This document shows positions 41,270 to 49,717 of a stretch of DNA of 64,000 nucleotides, in pieces. Under the pieces are notes generated by a model. The model had not been told where the DNA came from and searched no databases. It worked only from the letters and a program-made list of their open reading frames with translations. The stretch's first letter is position 1; the number at the start of each line of letters is the position of its first letter. The DNA is from Bacillota bacterium (GTDB lineage: Bacteria > Bacillota > Clostridia > Lachnospirales > Lachnospiraceae): assembly GCA_023437715.1 (NCBI GenBank), contig JAEZFK010000019.1, positions 1 to 64,000 on the forward strand, in the 5' to 3' direction. The position numbers were made by a program, and so were the translations under genes.

Positions 41270-44200
41270 ATGAGTGTAAGAAGAGTGTATGTTGAGAAAA
41301 AGCCAGCCTATGCCGTAAAAGCCGGAGAATTAAAAGCGGAGATTGCAAACTACCTTGGAATCAGCACAGTGTCTGATGTGCGGGTGCTGATCCGTTATGA
41401 TATGGAAAACCTGTCTGATGAAATTTATGGACTGGCTCTCACCACCATTTTTTCGGAGCCTCCGGTGGACGAAGTTTATGAGGAGGACTTCCCCAGAAAG
41501 GCTGGGGACACGGTATTTTCCGTGGAGTACCTGCCGGGACAGTTTGACCAGAGGGCTGATTCTGCGGAACAGTGTGTCAAGCTTTTAAAGGAGGACGAGG
41601 AACCGGTCATAAAATCTGCAGCAACCTATGTGATTTCCGGCCCGTTGACGGAGGATGAGATTTCCGCTGTCAAGGCTTTCTGCATCAATCCGGTGGATTC
41701 CAGGGAAGCGGATGAGGCAAAGCCAAAAACTCTTGTTACAATATTTGAAACTCCGGAGGATGTGATCATTTTCCGCGGCTTTCAGGATTTTGCAGAAGAG
41801 CCCTTAAAGGACTTATATGATTCCTTAAATCTTGCCATGACCTTTAAGGATTTCCTGCATATCCAGGCTTATTATAAAAATGAGGAGCAGAGGGACCCAT
41901 CTATGACGGAGATCCGGGTGCTGGATACCTACTGGTCCGACCACTGCCGCCACACCACTTTCCAGACGGAGCTAAAGGATGTGACCTTTCAGTCCGGCTA
42001 TTACCGGAAGCCCATGGAGGACACCTATAACCGGTACCTTTCCGACCGTGCAGAGGTTTTAAAGGGCAGGAGCGGAAAGTTTGTCTGTCTTATGGATCTG
42101 GCTCTTATGGCTATGAAAAAGCTGCGCATGGAAGGAAAGCTTGATGATCTTGAGGTTTCCGACGAGATCAATGCCTGCAGCATCGTTGTTCCTGTGGAGA
42201 TTGACGGGGCAGAAGAGGAATGGCTTGTCAATTTTAAGAATGAAACCCATAACCATCCTACGGAGATCGAGCCTTTCGGAGGCGCAGCTACCTGTCTGGG
42301 AGGCGCCATCCGCGACCCCCTTTCCGGCAGAACCTACGTTTACCAGGCCATGCGGGTAACAGGCGCGGCAGACCCTGCAAGACCCTTAAATGAGACCTTA
42401 AAGGGCAAGCTGCCCCAGAGAAAGATCGTGACAGGAGCGGCCGGCGGCTACAGCTCCTACGGCAACCAGATCGGTCTGGCTACGGGATATGTGAAAGAGA
42501 TTTATCATCCCGGCTATGTTGCAAAGAGAATGGAAATCGGCGCTGTCATGGGCGCGGCTCCCAGAAAGAATGTCATCCGCGAAACCTCTGATCCCGGCGA
42601 TATCATCATTTTGCTGGGGGGACGGACCGGACGGGATGGCTGCGGCGGCGCCACAGGCTCTTCCAAGGTCCATACCGAAGCCTCTATTGAGACCTGCGGG
42701 GCAGAGGTACAAAAGGGAAATGCTCCCACGGAGAGGAAGATCCAGCGGCTGTTTCGAAGAGAGGAAGTCAGCAGAATCATTAAAAAGTGTAATGACTTTG
42801 GAGCCGGAGGAGTGTCTGTTGCCATCGGAGAGCTGGCGGACGGCCTTCGGATTGATCTGGATAAGGTACCCAAAAAGTACGCGGGGCTTGACGGCACAGA
42901 AATCGCCATTTCTGAATCCCAGGAGCGCATGGCCGTTGTGGTTGACCCAAAGGATGTGGAGAGGTTTCTGGCCTATGCGGCGGAAGAGAATTTAGAGGCC
43001 GCCCAGGTGGCTGTGGTGACAGAGGAGCCAAGGCTTGTGATGAACTGGCGGGGAAAAACCATTGTGGACATCAGCCGGGCATTTTTAGACACCAACGGGG
43101 CCCATCAGGAGGCTTCGGTGATTCTGGAGGTCCCGGGCAGGGAAGGAAACGCTTTTATAAAGACGGAAATCTCCGGCGTAAGGGAAGCCTGGCTGGAGCT
43201 GCTCTCTGATTTAAACGTCTGCTCCCAGAAAGGGCTGGTGGAAATGTTTGACGCTTCCATCGGCGCAGGCAGCGTATTCATGCCCTATGGAGGAAAATAC
43301 CAGCTGACCGAGACTCAGGCCATGGTGGCTAAGCTGCCTGTGTCAAAGGGAGAATCCAATACGGTTACCATGATGAGCTACGGCTTTGATCCCTATCTGT
43401 CCGGCTGGAGCCCCTATCACGGTGCTGTTTACGCTGTGTTATCCTCTGTTGCCAAGATCGTGGCGGCAGGCGGTGATTTTAAGAAAATCCGTTTCACTTT
43501 CCAGGAATATTTCCGCAGGATGACCGAGGACCCGTCCCGGTGGAGCCAGCCCTTTGCAGCTCTTCTCGGCGCTTACAATGCCCAGATGGGTCTGGGACTT
43601 CCCTCCATCGGCGGAAAGGACAGCATGTCCGGCACTTTCCAGGAAATCGACGTGCCCCCAACCCTTGTATCCTTTGCCGTGGATGTGGCGGATAAAAACC
43701 ACATCATCACCCCGGAATTTAAGAAAGCGGGCAGCAGGATCATGGTGTTTTGCATAGAAAGGGATGAGTACGATCTTCCGGTATACAGCCAGATCATGGA
43801 GAGCTACGGGAAGCTGTTCGAGGATATTTCGGCGGGCCGCATCATTTCCGCCTATGGGGTGGAGCGCCACGGCCTTTGCGAGGCGGTCAGCAAAATGGCT
43901 TTCGGCAATAAGATGGGCGTGAAGATTGATGAAAATGTGGATCCCAAAGACTTTTTTGCAGCCGGATGGGGAAATATTGTCTGCGAGGTGCCGGAAGGGG
44001 CAGAGGAAAGCCTCAGGGCGGACTTGAGCCTGGTGGGCGAGGTTACCGGGAAAGGCGTTTTTGAATACAGCGGAGCGGTCATTTCCATGGAAGAAGCTCT
44101 TAATGGCTGGACTAAAACCCTGGAAGACGTGTTTCCTACGGAGTCAGGGTCGGATAAAGGGCCTGTGGAAGAGGTGCTTTTCCATGCAAAGGACATTTAT

Positions 44201-45019
44201 GTCTGCAGGAACAAGGTGGCAAAGCCCAGGGTCTTCATCCCTGTTTTCCCGGGGACCAACTGCGAATACGACAGCACCAGGGCCTTTGAACGGGCGGGAG
44301 CCACGGTGGTTACCAGGGTATTTAAGAATTTAAGCCCTCAGGACATCAGGGAATCCGTAGAGGTTTACCGGAAAGATATTTCAGATGCCCAGATCGTCAT
44401 GTTCCCCGGCGGCTTTTCTGCAGGCGACGAGCCCGACGGATCGGCCAAGTTTTTTGCCGCCGTATTCCGGAACAGGGCCATAAAGGAAGAACTGGAAAAG
44501 CTGTTAAACCAGAGAGACGGCCTGATGTTGGGAATCTGCAACGGCTTCCAGGCCTTAATCAAGCTGGGACTGGTGCCGGAAGGAAAGATTGTGCAGCAGA
44601 GGGAGGATTCTCCTACCTTGACTATGAACACCATTGGACGCCATGTTTCCAAAATGGTCAATTTAAAGGTGGTTTCTGATAAATCTCCATGGCTTTCGGG
44701 CTCGAAGACAGGCGGCGTATACTGCAACCCGGTTTCCCATGGGGAAGGGCGCTTTGTGGCGGATGAGAAATGGCTTCGGAAGCTGTTTGAAAACGGCCAG
44801 GTGGCAACCCAGTACGTAGATGATCAGGGACGCCCCACCATGGAGGAGTTCTGGAATCCAAACGGCTCTTATATGGCCATCGAAGGCATTACAAGCCCTG
44901 ACGGGCGCATTCTGGGGAAAATGGCCCATTCGGAACGCCGCGGGGACGGAGTAGCCGTGAATATTCATGGAGAACAGGATATGCAGATTTTTGAATCCGG
45001 CGTAAAATATTTTAAATAA
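41270..45019 (+). CDS. purL: Phosphoribosylformylglycinamidine synthase (single-chain PurL)
   Basis: Fourth step of purine synthesis: FGAR + glutamine + ATP to FGAM. The 1249-residue chain fuses synthase and amidotransferase. Landmarks are DTYWSDHCRHTTF, NFKNETHNHPTEIEPFGGAATCLGG, GGKDSMSGTF, then the class-I glutaminase with FPGGFSAGDEPDGSAKFF, nucleophile Cys in GICNGFQALIKLG (about residue 1089) and the C-terminal AHSERRG (about 1219). The clostridial-type layout makes separate PurQ and PurS unnecessary. GAGGAAATGAATT precedes the ATG. Monocistronic with its own terminator. Confidence 0.95.
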   Translation: MSVRRVYVEKKPAYAVKAGELKAEIANYLGISTVSDVRVLIRYDMENLSDEIYGLALTTIFSEPPVDEVYEEDFPRKAGDTVFSVEYLPGQFDQRADSAEQCVKLLKEDEEPVIKSAATYVISGPLTEDEISAVKAFCINPVDSREADEAKPKTLVTIFETPEDVIIFRGFQDFAEEPLKDLYDSLNLAMTFKDFLHIQAYYKNEEQRDPSMTEIRVLDTYWSDHCRHTTFQTELKDVTFQSGYYRKPMEDTYNRYLSDRAEVLKGRSGKFVCLMDLALMAMKKLRMEGKLDDLEVSDEINACSIVVPVEIDGAEEEWLVNFKNETHNHPTEIEPFGGAATCLGGAIRDPLSGRTYVYQAMRVTGAADPARPLNETLKGKLPQRKIVTGAAGGYSSYGNQIGLATGYVKEIYHPGYVAKRMEIGAVMGAAPRKNVIRETSDPGDIIILLGGRTGRDGCGGATGSSKVHTEASIETCGAEVQKGNAPTERKIQRLFRREEVSRIIKKCNDFGAGGVSVAIGELADGLRIDLDKVPKKYAGLDGTEIAISESQERMAVVVDPKDVERFLAYAAEENLEAAQVAVVTEEPRLVMNWRGKTIVDISRAFLDTNGAHQEASVILEVPGREGNAFIKTEISGVREAWLELLSDLNVCSQKGLVEMFDASIGAGSVFMPYGGKYQLTETQAMVAKLPVSKGESNTVTMMSYGFDPYLSGWSPYHGAVYAVLSSVAKIVAAGGDFKKIRFTFQEYFRRMTEDPSRWSQPFAALLGAYNAQMGLGLPSIGGKDSMSGTFQEIDVPPTLVSFAVDVADKNHIITPEFKKAGSRIMVFCIERDEYDLPVYSQIMESYGKLFEDISAGRIISAYGVERHGLCEAVSKMAFGNKMGVKIDENVDPKDFFAAGWGNIVCEVPEGAEESLRADLSLVGEVTGKGVFEYSGAVISMEEALNGWTKTLEDVFPTESGSDKGPVEEVLFHAKDIYVCRNKVAKPRVFIPVFPGTNCEYDSTRAFERAGATVVTRVFKNLSPQDIRESVEVYRKDISDAQIVMFPGGFSAGDEPDGSAKFFAAVFRNRAIKEELEKLLNQRDGLMLGICNGFQALIKLGLVPEGKIVQQREDSPTLTMNTIGRHVSKMVNLKVVSDKSPWLSGSKTGGVYCNPVSHGEGRFVADEKWLRKLFENGQVATQYVDDQGRPTMEEFWNPNGSYMAIEGITSPDGRILGKMAHSERRGDGVAVNIHGEQDMQIFESGVKYFK

Positions 45020-45037
45020 AGGGGAAATTCCATTAAA

Positions 45038-45083
45038 GCGGCACACCTGCAGTCTGTTATCTGCGGGGTGCCGCTGTCCTTTT
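45038..45083 (+). terminator. Terminator after purL
   Basis: GCGGCACACCTGCAG pairs with CTGCGGGGTGCCGC around TCTGTTAT, then TGTCCTTTTAT. Confidence 0.85.
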
Positions 45084-45134
45084 ATGAAGGCATAAAAATT
45101 GCAACGGTTTTAACGTAAAAGTTAAAAATCACAC

Positions 45135-45163
45135 TTGACAATTAGAAGAATAAAGCCTATGAT
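45135..45163 (+). promoter_or_regulatory. Promoter of the KimA-like permease gene
   Basis: TTGACA (45135-45140), 17-base spacer, TATGAT (45158-45163). Confidence 0.85.
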
Positions 45164-45245
45164 TCATCAGTGATATTTTTAATGATATTAAATCAATTGG
45201 CAATACTAAAGTTAAGTAAAAGATATGCCAGAGAGGATATTGGAT

Positions 45246-47192
45246 ATGCACTCGAGGAGAAAAATAAAAAATATATTGTTGGGAAACACACTGAAGAACA
45301 ACGATCTGGAAGGAGAGAAGCTGGGGCCGTTCTGGGGCGTCCCCATTATGGCAAGTGATGCGGTTTCCTCTGTGGCTTATGCCATTGAGGAGATGCTCTT
45401 GGTTCTGGTTCCTGTTCTTGGTTTAGGGGCGGTCAATTACCTGGGGTATGTGACCTCCCCAATTATATTGCTGTTTATGGTTCTGGCCGTTTCCTATTCC
45501 CAGATCATAGCAAGCTACCCTAACGGTGGAGGCGCATATATTGTATCCGCTGAAAACATAGGAAGAGGAGCTTCCCTGGTGGCAGCTTCCGCTCTGGTCA
45601 TCGGCTATGTCATGACGGTGGCCGTAAGCCTTTCGGCGGCAACGGCGGCTCTTGTATCCGCATTTCCGGAATTTTCCCATTACCGTCTTCTGTTTGCACT
45701 GCTGTTTTTATGTATCGTAACCCTTTTAAACCTTCGGGGAATGAGGGAGTCGTCAAAGCTTTTCGGCGTGCCGACTTATGGCTTTATCCTCATTATGCTG
45801 ATCCTCATTGTGATCGGTTTTGCAAAGCTTTTAACGGGCAGTCTTCATCCGGTGGAGTATTCGGAAAGCGTCCGGTCCGTATCCGGTGGAGTGGGGACAG
45901 TTTCCCTCTTTCTCCTTCTAAGGGCCTTTTCTTCCGGCTGCTCGGCACTGACAGGCGTGGAGGTGGTCAGCAACGCGGTTCCCAGCTTCCGTGAGCCGTC
46001 CCAGCATAATGCGAAGAAAGTACTGTTCATACTGGTAGGAATCATCATGGTAATTTTTGGAGGCTCCGTGATTCTGGTCACCTCCCTGCACATCATACCT
46101 CTGGAGAATAAAACAGTAATCTCCCAGCTTGGCATGGCCATATTCGGCCCTGGAACCATGTTTTATATTCTGCAGTTTGCAACCTCTCTGATCCTGCTTT
46201 TGGCTGCCAATACCGCATACAACGGTCTGCCCACCCTTTTGGCCATATTGGCGGGCGATGGATTCGTGCCGCGCCAGTTCATGCACCGGGGCACAAGGCT
46301 CAGCTTTTCAAACGGTATCATGTTTATTTTCTTTATGGCCGGGCTGCTGCTGATCATATTTAATGCGGAGACCCACTACCTGATTCCTCTTTACGCCATC
46401 GGAGTATTTTTATCTTTCACCCTGTCTCAGAGCGGAATGGTGTTCCGTTGGACCCGCATAAAGGGAAAGGGCTGGTGGTGCAAAATGCTCATAAACGGCC
46501 TGGGCGCTCTTATGACCGGTCTGGGAACCGTTATTGTATTTGTCACCAGGTTTTCCCAGGGCTCCTGGGTGCTGGCAATCGTCATTCCGGTAATCGTATA
46601 CATCATGCACCGCGTTGAGCGCCATTATCAGTTTGTAGGGCGTCAGCTTATCGTCAATGATTTTATGTCCCATTACCACAAGAGCATCAGCACGGATAAG
46701 AACCTCTGTATTGTGCTTGTGGGCGGAATTAACCGCTCTGTGCTGAAGGCGCTGAATTATGCAAACCTGATTACCTCCAATGTGGTAGCTCTTAATATTG
46801 CAACGGATGAGAACCAGGGCGAAGAGCTGAAGAAAAAATGGGAAAGAACAGGAATTGATGTGCCTTTAGACATCGTCGTGTCCCCATACCGGGACCTCAT
46901 CGGGCCTGTGGAGGAGTATATTAAGAAAAGCGAAGAAAATATGGAACCCGGTAATATGATTACCATGGTCATGTCCCGTTTTATGGAGGAAAGCTGGTTT
47001 GCCAATATCCTGCATAACCAGACCACCTATTTTATCATGCAGAGGCTCAGGAAGCACAGAAATGTGGCTACTGTCCTGGTTCCTTATCTTTACAGCTCGG
47101 CTTTCAAGCCTTCGGGGAAAAAGGGCGGATGTGAGCATGGGAATAAAGAGCATGGGCAGGAACATGCGGAAGAGAAAGAATTGAAAAAATAA
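45246..47192 (+). CDS. APC-superfamily permease with C-terminal USP-like domain (KimA-like)
   Basis: A 648-residue protein: about 12 hydrophobic segments (residues 25-450), starting with GVPIMASDAVSSVAYAIEEML, the region typical of KimA/YdaO-type potassium importers. A cytosolic domain of about 190 residues follows (NLCIVLVGGINRSVLKALNYA...SNVVALNIAT) resembling universal stress proteins. The KimA assignment is by layout and pattern; it may instead carry amino acids. No c-di-AMP (ydaO) riboswitch is visible upstream. ATG 45246 has AGAGAGG 9 bases ahead; an in-frame ATG at 45225 has none. Ends at a terminator facing merR. Confidence 0.82.
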   Translation: MHSRRKIKNILLGNTLKNNDLEGEKLGPFWGVPIMASDAVSSVAYAIEEMLLVLVPVLGLGAVNYLGYVTSPIILLFMVLAVSYSQIIASYPNGGGAYIVSAENIGRGASLVAASALVIGYVMTVAVSLSAATAALVSAFPEFSHYRLLFALLFLCIVTLLNLRGMRESSKLFGVPTYGFILIMLILIVIGFAKLLTGSLHPVEYSESVRSVSGGVGTVSLFLLLRAFSSGCSALTGVEVVSNAVPSFREPSQHNAKKVLFILVGIIMVIFGGSVILVTSLHIIPLENKTVISQLGMAIFGPGTMFYILQFATSLILLLAANTAYNGLPTLLAILAGDGFVPRQFMHRGTRLSFSNGIMFIFFMAGLLLIIFNAETHYLIPLYAIGVFLSFTLSQSGMVFRWTRIKGKGWWCKMLINGLGALMTGLGTVIVFVTRFSQGSWVLAIVIPVIVYIMHRVERHYQFVGRQLIVNDFMSHYHKSISTDKNLCIVLVGGINRSVLKALNYANLITSNVVALNIATDENQGEELKKKWERTGIDVPLDIVVSPYRDLIGPVEEYIKKSEENMEPGNMITMVMSRFMEESWFANILHNQTTYFIMQRLRKHRNVATVLVPYLYSSAFKPSGKKGGCEHGNKEHGQEHAEEKELKK

Positions 47193-47196
47193 ATAG

Positions 47197-47236
47197 AAAA
47201 GGAAGCGCAGGGCCCGGCCTTTGCTCTTCCTTTTTT
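47197..47236. terminator. Terminator between convergent permease and merR genes
   Basis: AAAAGGAAG pairs with CTTCCTTTTTT around a GGGCC/GGCC inner stem. Confidence 0.75.
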
Positions 47237-47246
47237 ACTTAAAGTC

Positions 47247-48047
47247 TTAATCCTGGGATTCCACCGGAAGATAAAGCTCCATATAATGAATCGGCTCCTG
47301 GGGTTCATGGTTCTGGTTTTCTTTTGTCTTTTCCTCAAAAGCGCAGCTTAACAGATATCCGCCGTATGCCGTACCGGAAAGGGAATATCCCTGTTTTCCG
47401 GCCCATTTTGCCCCGCTTAAAACCGTCTGCGGATTCAGGATGGGACTTTTGGAGGCAATGACAGTATAAACACAGCGCTCATGGCGGATCACCGGCTGGC
47501 CCGCCAGCTCTTTTTCCAGCTTCATGGCTTCTGCGGTATCCCGGGGGATCATAAGACGCTCGCCCTGCTGGCGGATATCCCGCTCTGTCAATCGGTATTC
47601 CTGGTAAAGGCCGCATAAATCGGAGATGCCTGTCCGGTCCAGAAGGCTGCTGTCCTCTATCTGATAATGAGGCTTAAAGGGGCGTATGGCGTAACGGCCC
47701 AGGCACTGCTCTGCATTTTTATAAAGCTGCTGCAAATGGGTCAGCTGGACCAGGGACTGCCTGTGCTTTTCCACCTGAAGCTTTTCCTCCGTGATTTTTT
47801 CCTGGATCATGGAGCGGTACGAGGGGAAAGAATTCTTATAAAGAATCCGGTTAATATCCTCAAGGCTGAAATTAAGACGGCGGTAAAACATGATATTTAG
47901 TAGCTTTCGTATGTCCTCATAGGTATAGGCCCGGTAACCGTTGTCCTGCTTTTCCGGTTGGATGATTCCCTTTTTTTCGTAAAAACGAAGGGTGTCCCGG
48001 CTTAAGCCCAGACGGTTGGAAACCTCTCCAATGCTGTACTTTTTCAT
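47247..48047 (-). CDS. MerR-family regulator with effector-binding domain
   Basis: A 266-residue activator/repressor: MerR HTH at residues 3-70 (YSIGEVSNRLGLSRDTLRFYEKKGII), a dimerisation coiled coil (about 85-115), and a C-terminal GyrI-like effector domain of about 150 residues typical of BmrR/BltR-type multidrug or redox responders; no metal-binding Cys cluster. AGGAAG precedes the ATG. It is divergent from the rubredoxin-like oxidoreductase, whose promoter has a 19-base spacing to an alternative -10 and a palindrome in the spacer, as MerR proteins require. Confidence 0.9.
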   Translation of the reverse strand: MKKYSIGEVSNRLGLSRDTLRFYEKKGIIQPEKQDNGYRAYTYEDIRKLLNIMFYRRLNFSLEDINRILYKNSFPSYRSMIQEKITEEKLQVEKHRQSLVQLTHLQQLYKNAEQCLGRYAIRPFKPHYQIEDSSLLDRTGISDLCGLYQEYRLTERDIRQQGERLMIPRDTAEAMKLEKELAGQPVIRHERCVYTVIASKSPILNPQTVLSGAKWAGKQGYSLSGTAYGGYLLSCAFEEKTKENQNHEPQEPIHYMELYLPVESQD

Positions 48048-48082
48048 AAATGCTTCCTCGTTTCAGTCTGGTATTACTGGTT

Positions 48083-48101
48083 CTATTTTACCATAAAATA
48101 G
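48083..48101. promoter_or_regulatory. Palindrome upstream of merR
   Basis: CTATTTTA-CCA-TAAAATAG, perfect 8-bp arms, 36 bases before the merR start. The TAAAAT in it may be the merR -10, so it could be an autoregulation site. Confidence 0.5.
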
Positions 48102-48158
48102 GGCTTTCCGGCCTTACGGTTTTCTTTCTAAGCTTACAAAATATTAACAGAAAGAACC

Positions 48159-48189
48159 TTGAAATAGTAAAAAACTATGCTATGATAAT
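48159..48189 (+). promoter_or_regulatory. MerR-type promoter of the rubredoxin-like oxidoreductase gene
   Basis: TTGAAA (48159-48164) with TATGAT 16 bases or GATAAT 19 bases downstream (48184-48189). ATAGT-AAAAA-ACTAT (48164-48178) is a palindrome between them. The 19-base spacing with central dyad is the hallmark of MerR-activated promoters. Confidence 0.65.
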
Positions 48190-48241
48190 GTCAGGATTGA
48201 AAACTGTTATTACGAAAGAAATATGGAAAAGGGGTATTTAC

Positions 48242-49531
48242 ATGGCAGAAAACAAAGTAAAAATGGTAAAATGTCTGATATGCGGCGCAATCTTTGAAGA
48301 GGGCGCAGACGTTTGCCCGGTATGCGGAGTGGGACCGGAAAATTTTGTCCCTTATGAGGAGGAAAGCAAGGCATTTCACAAGGATACGGAGGAGCTGTAT
48401 CTGATCCTGGGCAACGGCGCGGCAGGCGTGAGCGCGGCGGAGGCCATCCGGGAAAGGAACTCCACCTGCTCCATTGTAATGGTAACAAAGGAAGAGTCGC
48501 TTCCTTATTCGAGGCCCATGCTGACCAAGGCCGCTATGGGAAAGGATGAAAGGGAGGAGCTGCTTCTCCACGATCCGGCCTGGTACGATGAGATGCGCAT
48601 TTTAAATCTGACGGGCAGACAGGCGGAGAAGATTGATACAGAGGATCAGGAGGTAGTGTTTGAGGGAGGAATCCGTTTAAAATATGATAAGTGCATCTAT
48701 GCTTTGGGCTCCGAATGCTTCATACCTCCCATAACAGGCTGTGACAGAGGCGAGGTGGTGGCCATACGCCGCCTTTCCGATACGGAAAAGCTTAACACCC
48801 TGCTTCCAAAATCCCACAACGCCGTGGTCATCGGCGGCGGGGTTCTGGGCCTGGAGGCTGCATGGGAGTTAAAAAAAGCGGGGCTTTCCGTGACCATACT
48901 GGAAACCATGGATTATTTAATGAAGCGGCAGCTGGATGAGGAAGCAGGAGAATTTTTGAAAAAGCTGATCCTGGAAAAAGGGATTGACGTGATATTTAAT
49001 GTGAACATCCGGGAAATCCAGGGCACGGACAAGGTAACCGGCGTCCGCCTGGAGGACGGACGGGTGATTCCCGCTGATCTGGTCATCATATCTGCAGGTG
49101 TCCGGGCCAATTCCACCCTGGCGGAAGAGGCAGGGGCAAGGACCGGAAAGGCAGTTGTGGTCAATGAGCACATGGAAACCACCATTCCCGGCATTTACGC
49201 CTGCGGCGACTGCGCGGAATATCAGGGGATTAACTACGCCATCTGGCCCCAGGCCGTGGAAATGGGAAAGGCAGCCGGAGCCAATGCGGCCGGCGAGCGG
49301 ATAACCTATAAAACCGTGACAGCTGCCCTGAGCTTTCATGGCATGGACACTTCCCTCTTTGCCGTAGGAGATGCGGGAAAGGATGAGAAAAAGAGCTATG
49401 AGGTGAAGCGGGAAGAGGACCCGGATAAGAAGATATACAAGGCCCGTTATTATGAAGACGGAAAGCTGGTGGGGGCGATCCTTATTGGCGATACGTCAGA
49501 TATGGGGGAGATTTTGACGGAAATAAAATAG
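48242..49531 (+). CDS. Rubredoxin-like domain fused to NAD(P)H:FAD oxidoreductase
   Basis: A 429-residue fusion. The N-terminal 40 residues form a short rubredoxin/rubrerythrin-type iron ribbon (CLIC, Cys11/14, and CPVC, Cys25/28). The rest is an NADH:rubredoxin/nitrite-reductase-like flavoprotein: YLILGNGAAGVSAAEAI (FAD), PYSRPMLTKA, VVIGGGVLGLEAAWELKKAG (NAD), and GIYACGDCAEYQG (FAD). It probably passes electrons from NADH to oxygen- or peroxide-detoxifying partners. Start at 48242 has AAAAGGGG 8 bases ahead; the open frame to 48050 runs through the promoter and is not coding. Divergent from merR. Confidence 0.88.
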   Translation: MAENKVKMVKCLICGAIFEEGADVCPVCGVGPENFVPYEEESKAFHKDTEELYLILGNGAAGVSAAEAIRERNSTCSIVMVTKEESLPYSRPMLTKAAMGKDEREELLLHDPAWYDEMRILNLTGRQAEKIDTEDQEVVFEGGIRLKYDKCIYALGSECFIPPITGCDRGEVVAIRRLSDTEKLNTLLPKSHNAVVIGGGVLGLEAAWELKKAGLSVTILETMDYLMKRQLDEEAGEFLKKLILEKGIDVIFNVNIREIQGTDKVTGVRLEDGRVIPADLVIISAGVRANSTLAEEAGARTGKAVVVNEHMETTIPGIYACGDCAEYQGINYAIWPQAVEMGKAAGANAAGERITYKTVTAALSFHGMDTSLFAVGDAGKDEKKSYEVKREEDPDKKIYKARYYEDGKLVGAILIGDTSDMGEILTEIK

Positions 49532-49590
49532 AGGAAGCTGTGTCACAGAATATTCTTTTGCACTAAATTGACATTATTGCAAGCATAAGA

Positions 49591-49640
49591 AAGGGTATCT
49601 TTAAAAAGGCTTTTACAAGCCGGTCAAGATACCCTTTTAT
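49591..49640. terminator. Bidirectional terminator
   Basis: AAGGGTATCTT (49591-49601) and AAGATACCCTT (49626-49636) pair perfectly, with an inner AAAGGCTT/AAGCC stem and T/A runs on both sides. Confidence 0.85.
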
Positions 49641-49717
49641 GCTGTAAATACTGTTTTATTCTATAACTTTTTAATGAGGAATTATTTTACAGCAATCCAT
49701 TTGTCATTCATAAACCA

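Noticed and set aside
45020..45245. ydaO/c-di-AMP riboswitch before the KimA-like gene
   Set aside because: Only a purL terminator and a consensus promoter are there; no conserved riboswitch blocks.
48050..48241. N-terminal extension of the rubredoxin-like oxidoreductase
   Set aside because: It would cover the divergent promoter and operator; the protein clearly starts at the ribbon domain with a good site before 48242.
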